From Belliella filtrata (lineage in GTDB: Bacteria > Bacteroidota > Bacteroidia > Cytophagales > Cyclobacteriaceae): a DNA stretch of 60,464 nt. The translations under genes and the position numbers were made by a program. Below are positions 1 to 8,510 of this stretch, in pieces; position 1 is the stretch's first letter, and each line of letters opens with the position of its first letter. The stretch lies in contig NZ_JAKZGP010000026.1 in the NCBI RefSeq assembly GCF_022549775.1, positions 1 through 60,464 of the forward strand, written 5' to 3'. A model generated the notes under the pieces. The model was not told the DNA's origin. It saw nothing but the letters and a program-made list of their open reading frames with translations, and did no database searches.

Positions 1-2
1 GG

Positions 3-191
3 GTGGTTCAACAAGCCATTTCCCAAATACTCACAGGTTTATACGAGCCACAGTTTAGCGACCATAGCTATGGGTTCAGACCAAGTGGCGGCGCCCATCA
101 AGCACTCAAGAAGTGTAGAGATTACATTACGGGAGGATATAGCTATGCAGTTGACTTGGACTTGGAGAAGTTCTTCGACAAGGTAAAGTAA
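3..191 (+). pseudogene. group II intron reverse transcriptase (LtrA-type), internal fragment
   Basis: The fragment runs off the left window edge. It contains the N-terminal reverse-transcriptase blocks typical of group II intron maturases: SYGFRPSGGAHQAL (the YGFRPGRSAHDA block) followed by VDLDLEKFFDKV, which carries the first catalytic Asp region. Intact proteins continue FFDKVNHD... for some 300 more residues with YxDD, maturase and HNH domains. Here the frame stops two codons after FFDKV and serine recombinase sequence begins, so this is a 3'-truncated relic that cannot act as a transcriptase. The family call is firm; how the truncation arose is inference. Confidence 0.85.
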
Positions 192-199
192 ACGGAATC

Positions 200-967
200 A
201 TGGATAGGAAAACGAATGGCTATTCCATCAAGGAGGAAAATGATGAAATCCCCCTGAAAAGATTCCTTCTATGCAACAGTTGTGGTAAATCGATGAGAGG
301 GTATATTGTAAAAAGTAAAAAGCTGTATTATTACAAGTGCTGCACGATTGGCTGCAAAAATAATAGAAGTGCGAAATGGCTAAATGGGCATTTTAAAAAG
401 ATACTTGGTTACTTCAACCTAAGTGCTGAGCCAAGCCTGACAAAACTGATAAGGGAACAGACAGTGGCCACATTCAACAAATTTGCAGGTCAACAGGGAG
501 ATGAATGGAAAGTGTTAAAAGATAAGAAAAAGGAATTGGAGAAAAAGATTATGAGGTTGGAAGAGCGCTATATCAATGAGGAGATTGACAGTGAACTCTA
601 CTATCGTTATGTAAAAAAATTCAAGCAGGAATTGGATGAAACAGACAAACTTTTGGCGAAATCGTCAAAGAGGGGGTCGAACCTTGAAAAGTGCATTGAT
701 TTAGCGATGGATTTCTCCACCAAACTGGCTCAGAAGTGGGATTCTTGTGATTATGTGACCAAACAACAAATCCAAAAATTGATCTTTCCGGAAGGCATAT
801 TTTATGACCGAAAAAAAGATGAGTGTCGAACTTCTAGGATAAATTTTGTCTTTTTGTATGTTGCTCATCTACAGCAAGTTACAAGTAAAAAACAAAGAGG
901 CATCCCCGAGTTGAACCTCGATTATGCCTCTTTTGCCGGTCTAGTAGCGGGAACAGGACTTATTTAA
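200..967 (+). pseudogene. large serine recombinase, C-terminal part only
   Basis: The protein holds the recombinase zinc beta-ribbon (LLCNSCGKSMRGY followed by YYKC and GCKN) and then the long coiled-coil of large serine recombinases (about residues 90-165). The N-terminal resolvase catalytic domain and most of the recombinase domain are missing. The frame is open upstream of the listed ATG to about 182 and fuses there to the intron RT fragment, so the ATG is arbitrary. Its last residues, VAGTGLI, are encoded by the att repeat at 943-960. The same reading frame continued into the tRNA-fMet copy at 28373 would read VAGTGLEPVTFGL-stop, the tail commonly seen on Bacteroidota recombinases. The gene end was therefore altered when the 27-kb element inserted. 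Confidence 0.85.
943..960. repeat. att site, left end of the element
   Basis: This 18-bp sequence is identical to 28373-28390 and corresponds to the T-arm/acceptor end of tRNA-fMet. Only the tRNA 3' fragment is present here, as expected for the displaced att end. It also encodes the last residues of the serine recombinase relic. Confidence 0.88.
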
Positions 968-996
968 ACATATTAAAACCAAATGGTTACAGCTTT

Positions 997-1020
997 AGGG
1001 GGACAAAATAGGGGGCAGAA
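997..1020. promoter_or_regulatory. candidate integrase arm-type sites, left end
   Basis: Two direct GGGGG-rich heptamers (GGGGGACA then GGGGGCAG, about 12 bp apart) lie 37 bp inside the left att core. A closely matching pair in the same strand orientation occurs inside the right end at 28253-28274. Paired direct repeats near both att cores are what arm-binding tyrosine integrases use. The function is inferred. Confidence 0.5.
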
Positions 1021-1113
1021 GTCAATGGTTTTATGAATTTGAATTGATTTGAATCAAGTTGAAATAACTGATTAGGAATAATTAATTTACATTTAATCCT
1101 TCTATTGCCAAAA

Positions 1114-1416
1114 TCACTTGTGGAGAGATTCATGACATATTGAACAAACAGAAACCAACCACTTGATCGGTTCTTTTCCTAGTTTTCTTTTTGCATATCG
1201 TTTATGATGAACTTCAGTTGCTGGAGCACCACAATATACACATTGCCAATTATCTCTTCTTAATACAATATAACGTTTTCTTTGCCAGGCATCTGACTTC
1301 AGATAAATATTCCTGTAATAATCACGCCTACGTTTTCTTTTTATAGACCATATCAATCGTTTAAATAGCCATACTGCTATTAATGATAGAATTAAAACCA
1401 GAGACTGAAAATCCAT
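1114..1416 (-). CDS. HNH endonuclease-domain protein with N-terminal membrane segment
   Basis: The protein has 100 aa. Residues about 5-24 (VLILSLIAVWLFKRLIW) are a probable transmembrane helix followed by a strongly basic stretch. Residues 52-100 form a small HNH nuclease: NWQCVYCG supplies the first zinc CxxC, EVHHKRY is the catalytic HH core, and CSICHESLHK closes the second CxxC and the final His. It is the cargo gene nearest the left att end. Its 3' side lacks the repeat found after its neighbours. It could be a homing-type or defence nuclease, or a small McrA-like enzyme. The membrane segment is unusual for a free nuclease. Domain call is good; role is unknown. Confidence 0.75.
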   Translation of the reverse strand: MDFQSLVLILSLIAVWLFKRLIWSIKRKRRRDYYRNIYLKSDAWQRKRYIVLRRDNWQCVYCGAPATEVHHKRYAKRKLGKEPIKWLVSVCSICHESLHK

Positions 1417-1480
1417 ACTTTAAGGATTAGCTTTATTGAAGAAAGTGTTTTTCTTTAAAATCACCAAATTATGTTCTATT

Positions 1481-1630
1481 CCCCTAAAGCCTTTGCTTTA
1501 GGGGACGGGAATTTAAAATAAGTGTAAATTCTTGCATTCTTTGCACTTCTTGCAGTTTGTGACTATCCTTCTTTGAATCGATGATTTTGAAGTCAATTTA
1601 CTGCAAGGTTTATGCAAAGAGTGCAAAGAT
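1481..1630. repeat. TGCAA inverted-repeat unit, copy A
   Basis: This copy occupies the 359-bp gap between the HNH gene and the NTPase gene, immediately 3' of the latter. It begins with a perfect 9-bp hairpin (CCCCTAAAG / CTTTAGGGG, 1481-1504), then AATTTAAAAT, then two arms of TGCAA boxes in inverted orientation (TTGCATTCTTTGCACTTC at about 1531-1555, and CTGCAAGGTTTATGCAAAG at 1601-1627) separated by about 45 bp. Related units are at 6141, 6786, 9264 and, inverted, at 24106. Confidence 0.8.
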
Positions 1631-1775
1631 TTTTTATTCAAGTCGTGTCCGTGGTCAAGCCTAAGATCATTAACAGATTTGACCTCTATTAAATATCTAC
1701 CACTACTATACTTTATTAAATGCACAGACCTTCGTTTTTACACTTCAGCCATTATTTATATGAATCAATCTTGTA

Positions 1776-4700
1776 CTAGGTTTTTTTAGTTTTAATGGTT
1801 CCGTTCAATTTTTCATTTTCAAAATAATAAGCACCACTAATTTCTAATCTTCCGTGATACTCAGTTCCGAATGATCGACCGCCAATTATTTGCTTTTCTC
1901 CCAATACCGTCCAAACAACTTTTAAATTATTTTTATTTAGAAACTTCAAAAAAGAATGTTTTCTAACAAGCAAATATGATTTCGAATTATGATAAACATT
2001 TGGTGCAAAGCATTGTGCCACTTTGGCGTCGTCAACAAATTCCCCTTCTCTTGGACTATATTTTAAATCCATACCCTTATGAATAACGGTACTTGGTTTT
2101 AAAAAACTAATAGGTTCTTCTTTTGATTTATCAAACTCTTCCTCCCATAAAAAACTTTGTGCAGTTACATGGACTTCTGCTACATACTCCCTTGATTTCC
2201 TGTCATGAACTTCAGTCCATTCAGTGCCTCCATACAATTCAGACATAAAATAGTCCTGAGCAGGTGACCAATAATATTCTCTGCTGAACATTTCGTATCT
2301 GTCTCTACTTTCAGGCATCCAACGCCCCATGAATTCCTGTTCGATAGCCCAATCTTTAAATGAGTCGTACTCATCATTTTTAACTAGATAACTTCTGATG
2401 TGACACCACAGCTCTTTATGTGGTTGATCCCATTTTTCTTCACCAATTTTTTTCGGTTCTGACCAAGATGGGTAACCCTCCAATACCAACCATTCTTCTC
2501 CCAGATCATCTTTAACCTGGATGATTTCTTCCATTTTAGGCAATACATTTGAATCATTCACCCAGCTTTTGTTTGTACAGTCCCAGTTAAATATTTTGTT
2601 GTTAACCCACCAGAAATCTCGAGGCTCGTCTTCATCATAACTACCTGTTTCACTAATAAGCAATGTTGGATCAATATCTCTTATGTAAGGGTCCCAAGGA
2701 CCTTGGTATGGCACTTCTTTTTCCTTTTCAAAACTCCATCTTTCATATTTCTTGAAATTGTCCGAAACTCGCGCTACCATTTCGTAAAGAGCAATCCACT
2801 GGTACTTTTTGCCAATTCTTTCAATTGTAGAAGCTCGCCTTTCATATGAATTAGTGTTTCTGTCGTATTCTCCATGTTTTTCTACGTCATAACCATATTT
2901 TTCAAAAATCCACTCAACAGCAAGATTACTAAGCTGGTTTGTATTAACATCCCATGAACTTAAAGCACTTTCAAAAGTGTATCTTCCAAAATCTCCGTAT
3001 CCACCAGTACCTCGACCGTATTCGGTTGTCATTGAACTAAGAATCGAATTCTGAGACCAATAATGCTTTTTGAAGTCCTTAGCGTCATAATCAAATTTGT
3101 ATTTTTTATCGATTTTCTTATTAGTCACGATTTTGTGAGGAAATAAACTTCTGTATGGAGGTCTTACATCTTCAATATCAAAAGGTAATTCAGTACCCGA
3201 GAAACTTGTAAACTCAATTACTCCTCTTGCATAATCACGGAGTAGAACATGCGGATAAACTTCATCTTTATCCTTAAATATGGTTATGTATATATAATCA
3301 CTTAAGACTGCTAATTCCTCTTTCTTATTTGTTCTCACTGCACAACCGTAAGCAACTGCAAACAAACGATCATAAACGTAAGGGTCGTTAACTCCTTCAA
3401 ACATTTTTAGGAGCTCTAACAATACATTAAGCCTATTTTGCAATAAACAAATCAATGCTTTTGTGGAACAATCCCTGAGTTTTCTATTGGTGGAAGTGTG
3501 AAACCATGACAAGGTAATGCTCGAAAGTAAAACTGATTCATCCGAGATGTGCGATTTGTCCGTTTCGCTCCATGCCCAATCAATAAGCTGTTTTACTGAT
3601 GATTCATTGTCATATTTGTATTTAAGTAATTGAGTCCAATTTGCATCTCGGTCAGCAAGTGAGAACTTGAGTAAATGATTATGTAAAGAGTGGGCATTGA
3701 AGAAATGGTTTGGTATTGCTGTAACCGCAAGAATAGTTTCCCAGAAATAATCATGTGTACCTTGGTAGGATAATGCATGTTCATTTACATATTTCTTTGA
3801 CTCTTCATTAATGGTATCTACCTTTCTCCAAAGTAAACTTTCAACAAAAGACTCAACAATTGGATATTTATCCTTTAGGTCAGGAATAAGGCTATAAAAT
3901 TCATACCCTTTGATTTCAGGAATTTGAATTGAAAATGCCTCAATTAGTCCTTTGTACCTATAAACTGCGTTTTCATTTTCTACGTATTTGTAGAGTTTGC
4001 CATTTTCTTTGAAATCTTTTTCTAATTCAGGATATTGTTCAAGCAAGTATTGAACAGTTAAATGGTCTTCAAATCGCTCGTAGGCTAAATAAACTCCCTC
4101 TTCATAATCATCCGCTTCTTTCCAAAAGAGGTTTTTTGATATTACACCTTCTGTAATTAATTCATCTATAAATCCTATTTTGTCGATAAAACTTGAAATA
4201 GCTTCATTGACGACTTCATAAGCTTGTTCATATGGCACATATCTAAGTTCATTGTCAACTTTGCACTTTATTAAAGCATTAATGGATTTAAGTACTAGGT
4301 TTAAACTATCTGAGTACCCAACTCTTTTTGGTTTCGATAAAACAATATTGACGTTTTTGACGAAAAAGTTAATTATTGAAGTTATGCCTTGAAGGCCATC
4401 TGGGATGCGGGTTAATCCTGCCTTATTAATCCCCTCACAAAATAGTTTTAAGAAGAGTGGGTTTTGAAATTCTGGGTGTAAAAATGGTACACTGGGCAGT
4501 TCAATGCTGTAATTGTCAAAAAACAATTTGCTTGCTTCATATTCGATATTCCTAAATCCATAATGATGATGTTCTACTATTTCCAGACTAGACCTTTCTT
4601 CTTCTGGAAAAATTAAATTTTTGTAGGAAGTTCTTATAGTGAATACAAGCCCAAGCCATTCATATTTCTTTATATCATTAATGAAGCTTATTACAAACTC

Positions 4701-5927
4701 ATTCCAGAAGTAATTTCCTTTTCCTTCATTGATCGCATCAATAAAAAGAACTATTCTCTTTCCGGACTCTTCGGCTCGTTTATTTAATTTTCTAAGAAAA
4801 TCTGCTGACTTAGAGTTGATTTGAAGTCTTTTGAAAATTTGTGTCCATGGATCTTCTTCCGTAACAAAATGCTGCCCCAGAAGAAAAACACTTTCATGTT
4901 CTTTTCTAATTCTCCTTGAAACTATATCTCCAATCAAATGTGATTTCCCAATGCCAGCTTCACCATCTAATAATAAAAAAGGATTATTCGCAAGTTTGAA
5001 TGAAGAGCCATGAATTAAATTTTGAAAAGTAGAAAGCTCGTGTTCAAACTCTCTAATGTTTCTTAATTCAGTACCGTATTTATGATAATATTGGTAGTCC
5101 TTTTTTTCTTTTTGTACTTTACGTTCTTCCGTTATATAGTAGTTATAAATATCTTGAACAGAGCTTTGAGACTTGTTCAATAAGTCTTCAAAGTCACTTA
5201 TCGGAATTGGTGCAGTTCCTAAGAAATCAGTATTGTGAAATAAATTCTGTAATTCATCAAATTCATTTTCCAAGCTCTCAAGACTTTCTTTAACTTCAGG
5301 TTGATTCTTTAATACCTTTTTCCCTTTTATCAGAAACTGATCAAATTGCTTTGTTACCTTCCTTTTAAACTGATTGGTTCGTCCCAGACCTTCGAATATT
5401 TCAGATATTTCAAGTTTTACATTTAGTTCAGGAGTGTATCTTTTCCCTAGGTCATCAATTGATGATTTACATTGCTCCTTGAACCAATCTTGATTAGGTT
5501 GAAATGTTAACTCCGACTTAATACCTTCAATCTTGTCATCAATATCCTTTGAAAGGCGGTTGAAAATGTTGCCTGTAATACTTTCAACTGTTACTTCAAT
5601 ACCTGTTTTTTTAGCCTTTATCTCTTGAAGCCATACATATGTAAATAGAAGAAGCAAAATAATAATCAACAGAATGCTCCACCAAGGAAGGCTTATACTT
5701 ACCCAAAAATGTATTGCTCCCCAAAATACTTCTAGCCACGTATCATTAGCATCTTGATAAAGTTTGGCTGTTACTTTTACTACGAACTCCAGTTTATTCG
5801 CGATTTCTCCCAGAATTACCAATGCTAAAGGAACTGAAATGCTCCAATAGGTTTTTCGTAGCCTCAGTTTGAATACCCAAGAAAGTATCCATTCAACAAG
5901 AGGCTTTATTTTTTCTAATTTATTCAT
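1776..5927 (-). CDS. membrane-anchored STAND-like NTPase, putative defence protein
   Basis: The protein has 1383 aa. The N-terminus has two hydrophobic segments (about residues 27-45 and 78-103, the latter SILLIIILLLLFTYVWL), suggesting a membrane hairpin. A charged helical region follows (about 110-290). The P-loop NTPase has Walker A GEAGIGKSHLIG at about 320 and a Walker B-like VLFIDAINEG at about 395; the DAxNE pattern is typical of NACHT/STAND proteins such as Avs-type sensors. The remaining 900 residues are an aromatic-rich helical region without a motif I can name. It stands alone, with repeat B upstream and repeat A immediately downstream. Length, architecture and position in a defence-loaded element suggest a phage sensor. 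It could be a KAP-like membrane ATPase instead. The function is inference. Confidence 0.7.
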   Translation of the reverse strand: MNKLEKIKPLVEWILSWVFKLRLRKTYWSISVPLALVILGEIANKLEFVVKVTAKLYQDANDTWLEVFWGAIHFWVSISLPWWSILLIIILLLLFTYVWLQEIKAKKTGIEVTVESITGNIFNRLSKDIDDKIEGIKSELTFQPNQDWFKEQCKSSIDDLGKRYTPELNVKLEISEIFEGLGRTNQFKRKVTKQFDQFLIKGKKVLKNQPEVKESLESLENEFDELQNLFHNTDFLGTAPIPISDFEDLLNKSQSSVQDIYNYYITEERKVQKEKKDYQYYHKYGTELRNIREFEHELSTFQNLIHGSSFKLANNPFLLLDGEAGIGKSHLIGDIVSRRIRKEHESVFLLGQHFVTEEDPWTQIFKRLQINSKSADFLRKLNKRAEESGKRIVLFIDAINEGKGNYFWNEFVISFINDIKKYEWLGLVFTIRTSYKNLIFPEEERSSLEIVEHHHYGFRNIEYEASKLFFDNYSIELPSVPFLHPEFQNPLFLKLFCEGINKAGLTRIPDGLQGITSIINFFVKNVNIVLSKPKRVGYSDSLNLVLKSINALIKCKVDNELRYVPYEQAYEVVNEAISSFIDKIGFIDELITEGVISKNLFWKEADDYEEGVYLAYERFEDHLTVQYLLEQYPELEKDFKENGKLYKYVENENAVYRYKGLIEAFSIQIPEIKGYEFYSLIPDLKDKYPIVESFVESLLWRKVDTINEESKKYVNEHALSYQGTHDYFWETILAVTAIPNHFFNAHSLHNHLLKFSLADRDANWTQLLKYKYDNESSVKQLIDWAWSETDKSHISDESVLLSSITLSWFHTSTNRKLRDCSTKALICLLQNRLNVLLELLKMFEGVNDPYVYDRLFAVAYGCAVRTNKKEELAVLSDYIYITIFKDKDEVYPHVLLRDYARGVIEFTSFSGTELPFDIEDVRPPYRSLFPHKIVTNKKIDKKYKFDYDAKDFKKHYWSQNSILSSMTTEYGRGTGGYGDFGRYTFESALSSWDVNTNQLSNLAVEWIFEKYGYDVEKHGEYDRNTNSYERRASTIERIGKKYQWIALYEMVARVSDNFKKYERWSFEKEKEVPYQGPWDPYIRDIDPTLLISETGSYDEDEPRDFWWVNNKIFNWDCTNKSWVNDSNVLPKMEEIIQVKDDLGEEWLVLEGYPSWSEPKKIGEEKWDQPHKELWCHIRSYLVKNDEYDSFKDWAIEQEFMGRWMPESRDRYEMFSREYYWSPAQDYFMSELYGGTEWTEVHDRKSREYVAEVHVTAQSFLWEEEFDKSKEEPISFLKPSTVIHKGMDLKYSPREGEFVDDAKVAQCFAPNVYHNSKSYLLVRKHSFLKFLNKNNLKVVWTVLGEKQIIGGRSFGTEYHGRLEISGAYYFENEKLNGTIKTKKT

Positions 5928-6140
5928 TCAACTAGTGGTTGCATATAATTATTATTTAGTTTTTAGCCATGCTTTTGTTTGAGAAAAAACCAAATTTTTT
6001 AAAAAGAGACTGATAGCTTTTATCGTAAAGATGGCAACTTTTCCAAAGCATAAATTACTTCAAGATTTATGCTTAATGGAGCAAATAACAAAATAAATTG
6101 CAGATAATTCTATTACCTCCTCCTAAAATTACGCCTATAA

Positions 6141-6360
6141 ATAAATTACTAACTAATAAGTATATTTAATTAATTTAAAGTGAAATTTAAGTAATATTAA
6201 ATTTATTTCCCCAAAAGCCTTGTGGCTTCAGAGGAAGAAAAATTTAAAAACATATTACTTTTGCATTCTTTGCACTTCTTTCAGTATGCGATCAAATGGC
6301 TTAAAAATGCTGATTTTGAAATAAAATTCCGACAAAATTCCTGCAAAGAGTGCAAAGATT
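6141..6360. repeat. TGCAA inverted-repeat unit, copy B
   Basis: This copy fills the 445-bp gap between the NTPase start and the small membrane protein. It begins with a degenerate AT-rich version of the GGTATTTT hairpin (6147-6180), then TTTCCCCAAAAGCC..GGCTTCAGAGGA (6206-6234), AATTTAAAAA, and the two TGCAA arms (6261-6283 and 6341-6357). It lies directly 3' of the 6373-6660 gene. The rest of the gap, 5928-6140, is AT-rich and holds a perfect 10-bp hairpin (AAGCATAAAT / ATTTATGCTT, 6046-6074) upstream of the NTPase gene; I see no gene in it. Confidence 0.72.
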
Positions 6361-6372
6361 TATTACTAGTTT

Positions 6373-6660
6373 TTAATCGCTCCAGATCATGATAGTGGTT
6401 TTCACATCCTCAATCTCCCTAATCAGATTATTTTCAACGTCATATAATTTACTTTCAATGTCATCCAACTTACTTTCAATATCATAAAAATTCAAACTTA
6501 AATCATCAGTATTACCCATGCTATTTATTTGATTTTTTAGTTCATTAATGTCCTGACGTTGATTTAAGATCATTATGATTGAAAAAACAAGAAGCACAAT
6601 TGTTATTAATTGAAAGCTTGAAGAAATCCAGTTTTTGAATTTAGAAAATCTATTATCCAT
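6373..6660 (-). CDS. small membrane protein with C-terminal coiled coil
   Basis: The protein has 95 aa. Residues about 15-33 (SFQLITIVLLVFSIIMIL) form one transmembrane helix. The rest is a heptad-rich segment with internal repeats (IESKLDDIESKLYDVENNL), so it probably forms a membrane-tethered oligomer. I do not recognise a family. It is flanked by repeat units B (3' side) and C (5' side), so it appears to be a single-gene module. Nothing links it functionally to the NTPase next to it except position. Confidence 0.6.
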   Translation of the reverse strand: MDNRFSKFKNWISSSFQLITIVLLVFSIIMILNQRQDINELKNQINSMGNTDDLSLNFYDIESKLDDIESKLYDVENNLIREIEDVKTTIMIWSD

Positions 6661-6785
6661 AATTTCATTAGTTTAATCTAAGCAATTTGACTATCTATGT
6701 CAGGTCCTCTTCCCATCCATTGCACTATTTGTTCTACAGAGAAAATCTTGCGCAATAACTTGAAAATATTTTAGATACCGCTCGT

Positions 6786-7030
6786 AAAACTACCCCTTTC
6801 TCAACTCTTAAAAAATACCAACTACAGGGTATTTTTGATCAAATTTTAATGGTTTCGTATAAAAATTTCATTTAACTTCCCCAAAAGCTTTTGCTTCAGG
6901 GGAAACAAAATTTAAAATGATGCCCCTTTCTTGCATTCTTTGCATTTCTTGCAGCATGTGGCCATACGGCTTGGAATCGATGATTTTGAGTTGATTTCAC
7001 TGCAAGGTTAATGCAAAGAGTGCAAAATAT
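6786..7030. repeat. TGCAA inverted-repeat unit, copy C (most complete of A-D)
   Basis: This is the most complete cargo-side copy. It has a hairpin AAAAATACC-AACTACAG-GGTATTTTT (6811-6836), then CTTCCCCAAAAGC..GCTTCAGGGGAA (about 6875-6903), AAATTTAAAAT, and TGCAA arms at about 6930-6954 and 7000-7026 around a spacer with GGAATCGATGATTTTGAG, which is also found in copies A and D. It occupies most of the 377-bp gap 6661-7037 and lies directly 3' of the 7038-7295 ORF. The region just upstream (6766-6800) also resembles the sequence upstream of copy D. Confidence 0.8.
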
Positions 7031-7037
7031 TTAGAGG

Positions 7038-7295
7038 CTACTCTAGCTTCTTCGCATTCTCCAACTCTTCAATAAAGGAATAGACATTTGAAGAGGGATT
7101 ATTGAAAAGTTTGGATTCTTTGGCTATTTCACAGGCTTTTTTAGAATCTGTATTGAGCTTGTCTGCTAGTTTTTTTTTAATTATTCCTTTTTTGTATGTA
7201 CTTGTTCTTATTACGATTACACAGCTCTTTAATATATTCATCTCTCGTGATAGTAGCCTTCTGATTTTTGTAATGATATAAAAACTAAAGCTCAA
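7038..7295 (-). CDS. hypothetical protein, probably a remnant
   Basis: The ORF has 85 aa and no family I recognise. The C-terminal 50 residues are lysine-rich and look like genuine coding sequence (KKKLADKLNTDSKKACEIA), while the N-terminus is poor in coding character, so the true start may be the inner ATG near 7240. It overlaps the end of the next minus-strand ORF by 11 bp and sits beside a decayed transposase, suggesting the 3' part of a gene disrupted by that insertion. Repeat C follows directly. Confidence 0.35.
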   Translation of the reverse strand: MSFSFYIITKIRRLLSREMNILKSCVIVIRTSTYKKGIIKKKLADKLNTDSKKACEIAKESKLFNNPSSNVYSFIEELENAKKLE

Positions 7296-7494
7296 TAGAA
7301 GTATTAGAGATGATCAACTTGGCATCGTCAATTTCCTTTAATTGATCAATAATCTTGGAAATATCACCGTCATAGAACAAAAAATCCTTATCCTTCGGAT
7401 CCGTTGGCTTGCCTTGTTTAGTTTTCTTGATGTAACTGGATTTTATAACCAACCTCAAGGGATTGGATGCCGTCAAGGTGGCATTATTGTACAA
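7285..7494 (-). pseudogene. 3' fragment of an unidentified gene, cut by the IS4-like relic
   Basis: The C-terminal 45 residues (DFLFYDGDISKIIDQLKEID and onward) look like real coding sequence and end at a proper stop. The upstream part, beyond about 7440, is antisense to the IS4-family transposase relic. The simplest reading is that an IS insertion removed the 5' part of this gene and only its tail survives. The family is not recognised. Confidence 0.35.
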
Positions 7495-7891
7495 GAACAG
7501 AAAAGTAATAGAAGTACTTTTTTAGCAGAATTTCGAACTTAAATATTTTTTGCTGGACAGCGAGAACGGAACCAAAACCCAAATATGGATGGCGTTAATC
7601 CTTAACCTCTTATTTACACTCCTACACAAGCGAATAAAAGACGCGGAGGATTTTTCCACCATGGTTATGGTGGCAGCAAAAAATTCATGTTTATTTATCA
7701 GTCTGGAAAAATTTCTTCTCCATACCAAAGTTTACTTTAAAAATAGATTTCAAAAAGACTTTCAGAAAGTACAAACTCAATTATTCCTTACTGGACAGGG
7801 GTACTTTTTGAACTCCAACAAAAAGTCCTCTAAAATGATATTAGAGGACTTTTTTCTAATTTCGAAATTTAGTCGGACGACATTAATTTGA
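7439..7891 (+). pseudogene. IS4-family transposase, decayed C-terminal fragment
   Basis: Reading the plus strand gives FITNLKGLDAVKVALLYKNR, then KVIEVLF-stop-QNFELKYF, then SENGTKTQIWMALILNLL. This is the C-terminal DDE signature of IS4-type transposases (LYKNRWQIELLFKQxKQNFPLKYF...KIQIWxALIANLL). An in-frame TAG at 7523 replaces the usual Lys/Gln, and sequence 5' of about 7433 is lost. It is one of few plus-strand coding traces in the element. It cannot make an active enzyme. Confidence 0.78.
7820..7856. terminator. bidirectional rho-independent terminator
   Basis: A 13-14-bp perfect stem, AAAAGTCCTCTAA / TTAGAGGACTTTT, has a 7-nt loop and is flanked by A and T runs, so it can work in both directions. 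It lies inside the 3' end of the transposase relic and downstream (minus strand) of the XRE regulator gene. Confidence 0.75.
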
Positions 7892-7917
7892 AAATAGTGT
7901 AATTGGAATTTAAATTT

Positions 7918-8322
7918 TCATCCATGGAATTTAAATTCTGATTTTAAAATTTCAATAACATCCATAAGAATGATTATTTGCTTATCTTTTTCTTTTATAA
8001 TTTTTTCTTTTTCAAATATTATTTTTTCATAAAACAATTTTGCTTTTTGTGTATCTAATAAATTAGGAAAAAGCTCACTATCTTGACTATTTATTTTTGA
8101 ATTATTGTAATTAATTATGGGCAATTGATTAGACAAAAAATATTCTGGCTTAATGTGGTAAAATTCTGCTAACTGCTTAATCCTTTCTAAGGTTAATTTA
8201 GTTTTTCCTGATTCGAGATTAGAATAAGTTTTCTGATTAATGTCCAATACATTAGCTACATACTCTTGAGAGAAGTCTTTAGATTCTCTCAGTATTCGCA
8301 TGATTTTTTGTGCATTTACCAT
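7918..8322 (-). CDS. XRE-family helix-turn-helix regulator
   Basis: The protein has 134 aa. The N-terminal HTH_3 domain spans about residues 5-62, with SQEYVANVLDINQKTYSNLE as the helix-turn-helix and SGKTKLTLERIKQLAEFY closing the fold. The C-terminus (about 95-130) is a lysine/glutamate-rich coiled coil, probably for dimerization. The gene stands alone between the terminator at 7820 and the Crp-like gene. It is typical of small cargo or element-control regulators; its target is unknown. Confidence 0.8.
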   Translation of the reverse strand: MVNAQKIMRILRESKDFSQEYVANVLDINQKTYSNLESGKTKLTLERIKQLAEFYHIKPEYFLSNQLPIINYNNSKINSQDSELFPNLLDTQKAKLFYEKIIFEKEKIIKEKDKQIIILMDVIEILKSEFKFHG

Positions 8323-8510
8323 ATTTATAAAATTTTAAATCAATAAAATTTAGTTCCTTTTCCTAAAAGGTGTTTCTACTCATCATCGTAACTTATTGAT
8401 TTACTGAATAAATTTTGAGATTTATTTTTTTTAACTCTAGTCATAACATTATATAAAAGGTGCTTGAACACATTGACACAATTTAAAACGATTCTCTCTA
8501 TAGGTAAATG

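Noticed and set aside
1513-1725. 70-codon minus-strand ORF
   Set aside because: It translates the TGCAA arms of repeat copy A (NCKKCKECKNLHLF); the same reading is not maintained in copies B-D.
7342-7542. 66-codon plus-strand ORF
   Set aside because: It is an out-of-frame reading of the IS4 relic and of the antisense gene fragment; the real transposase trace is in another frame.
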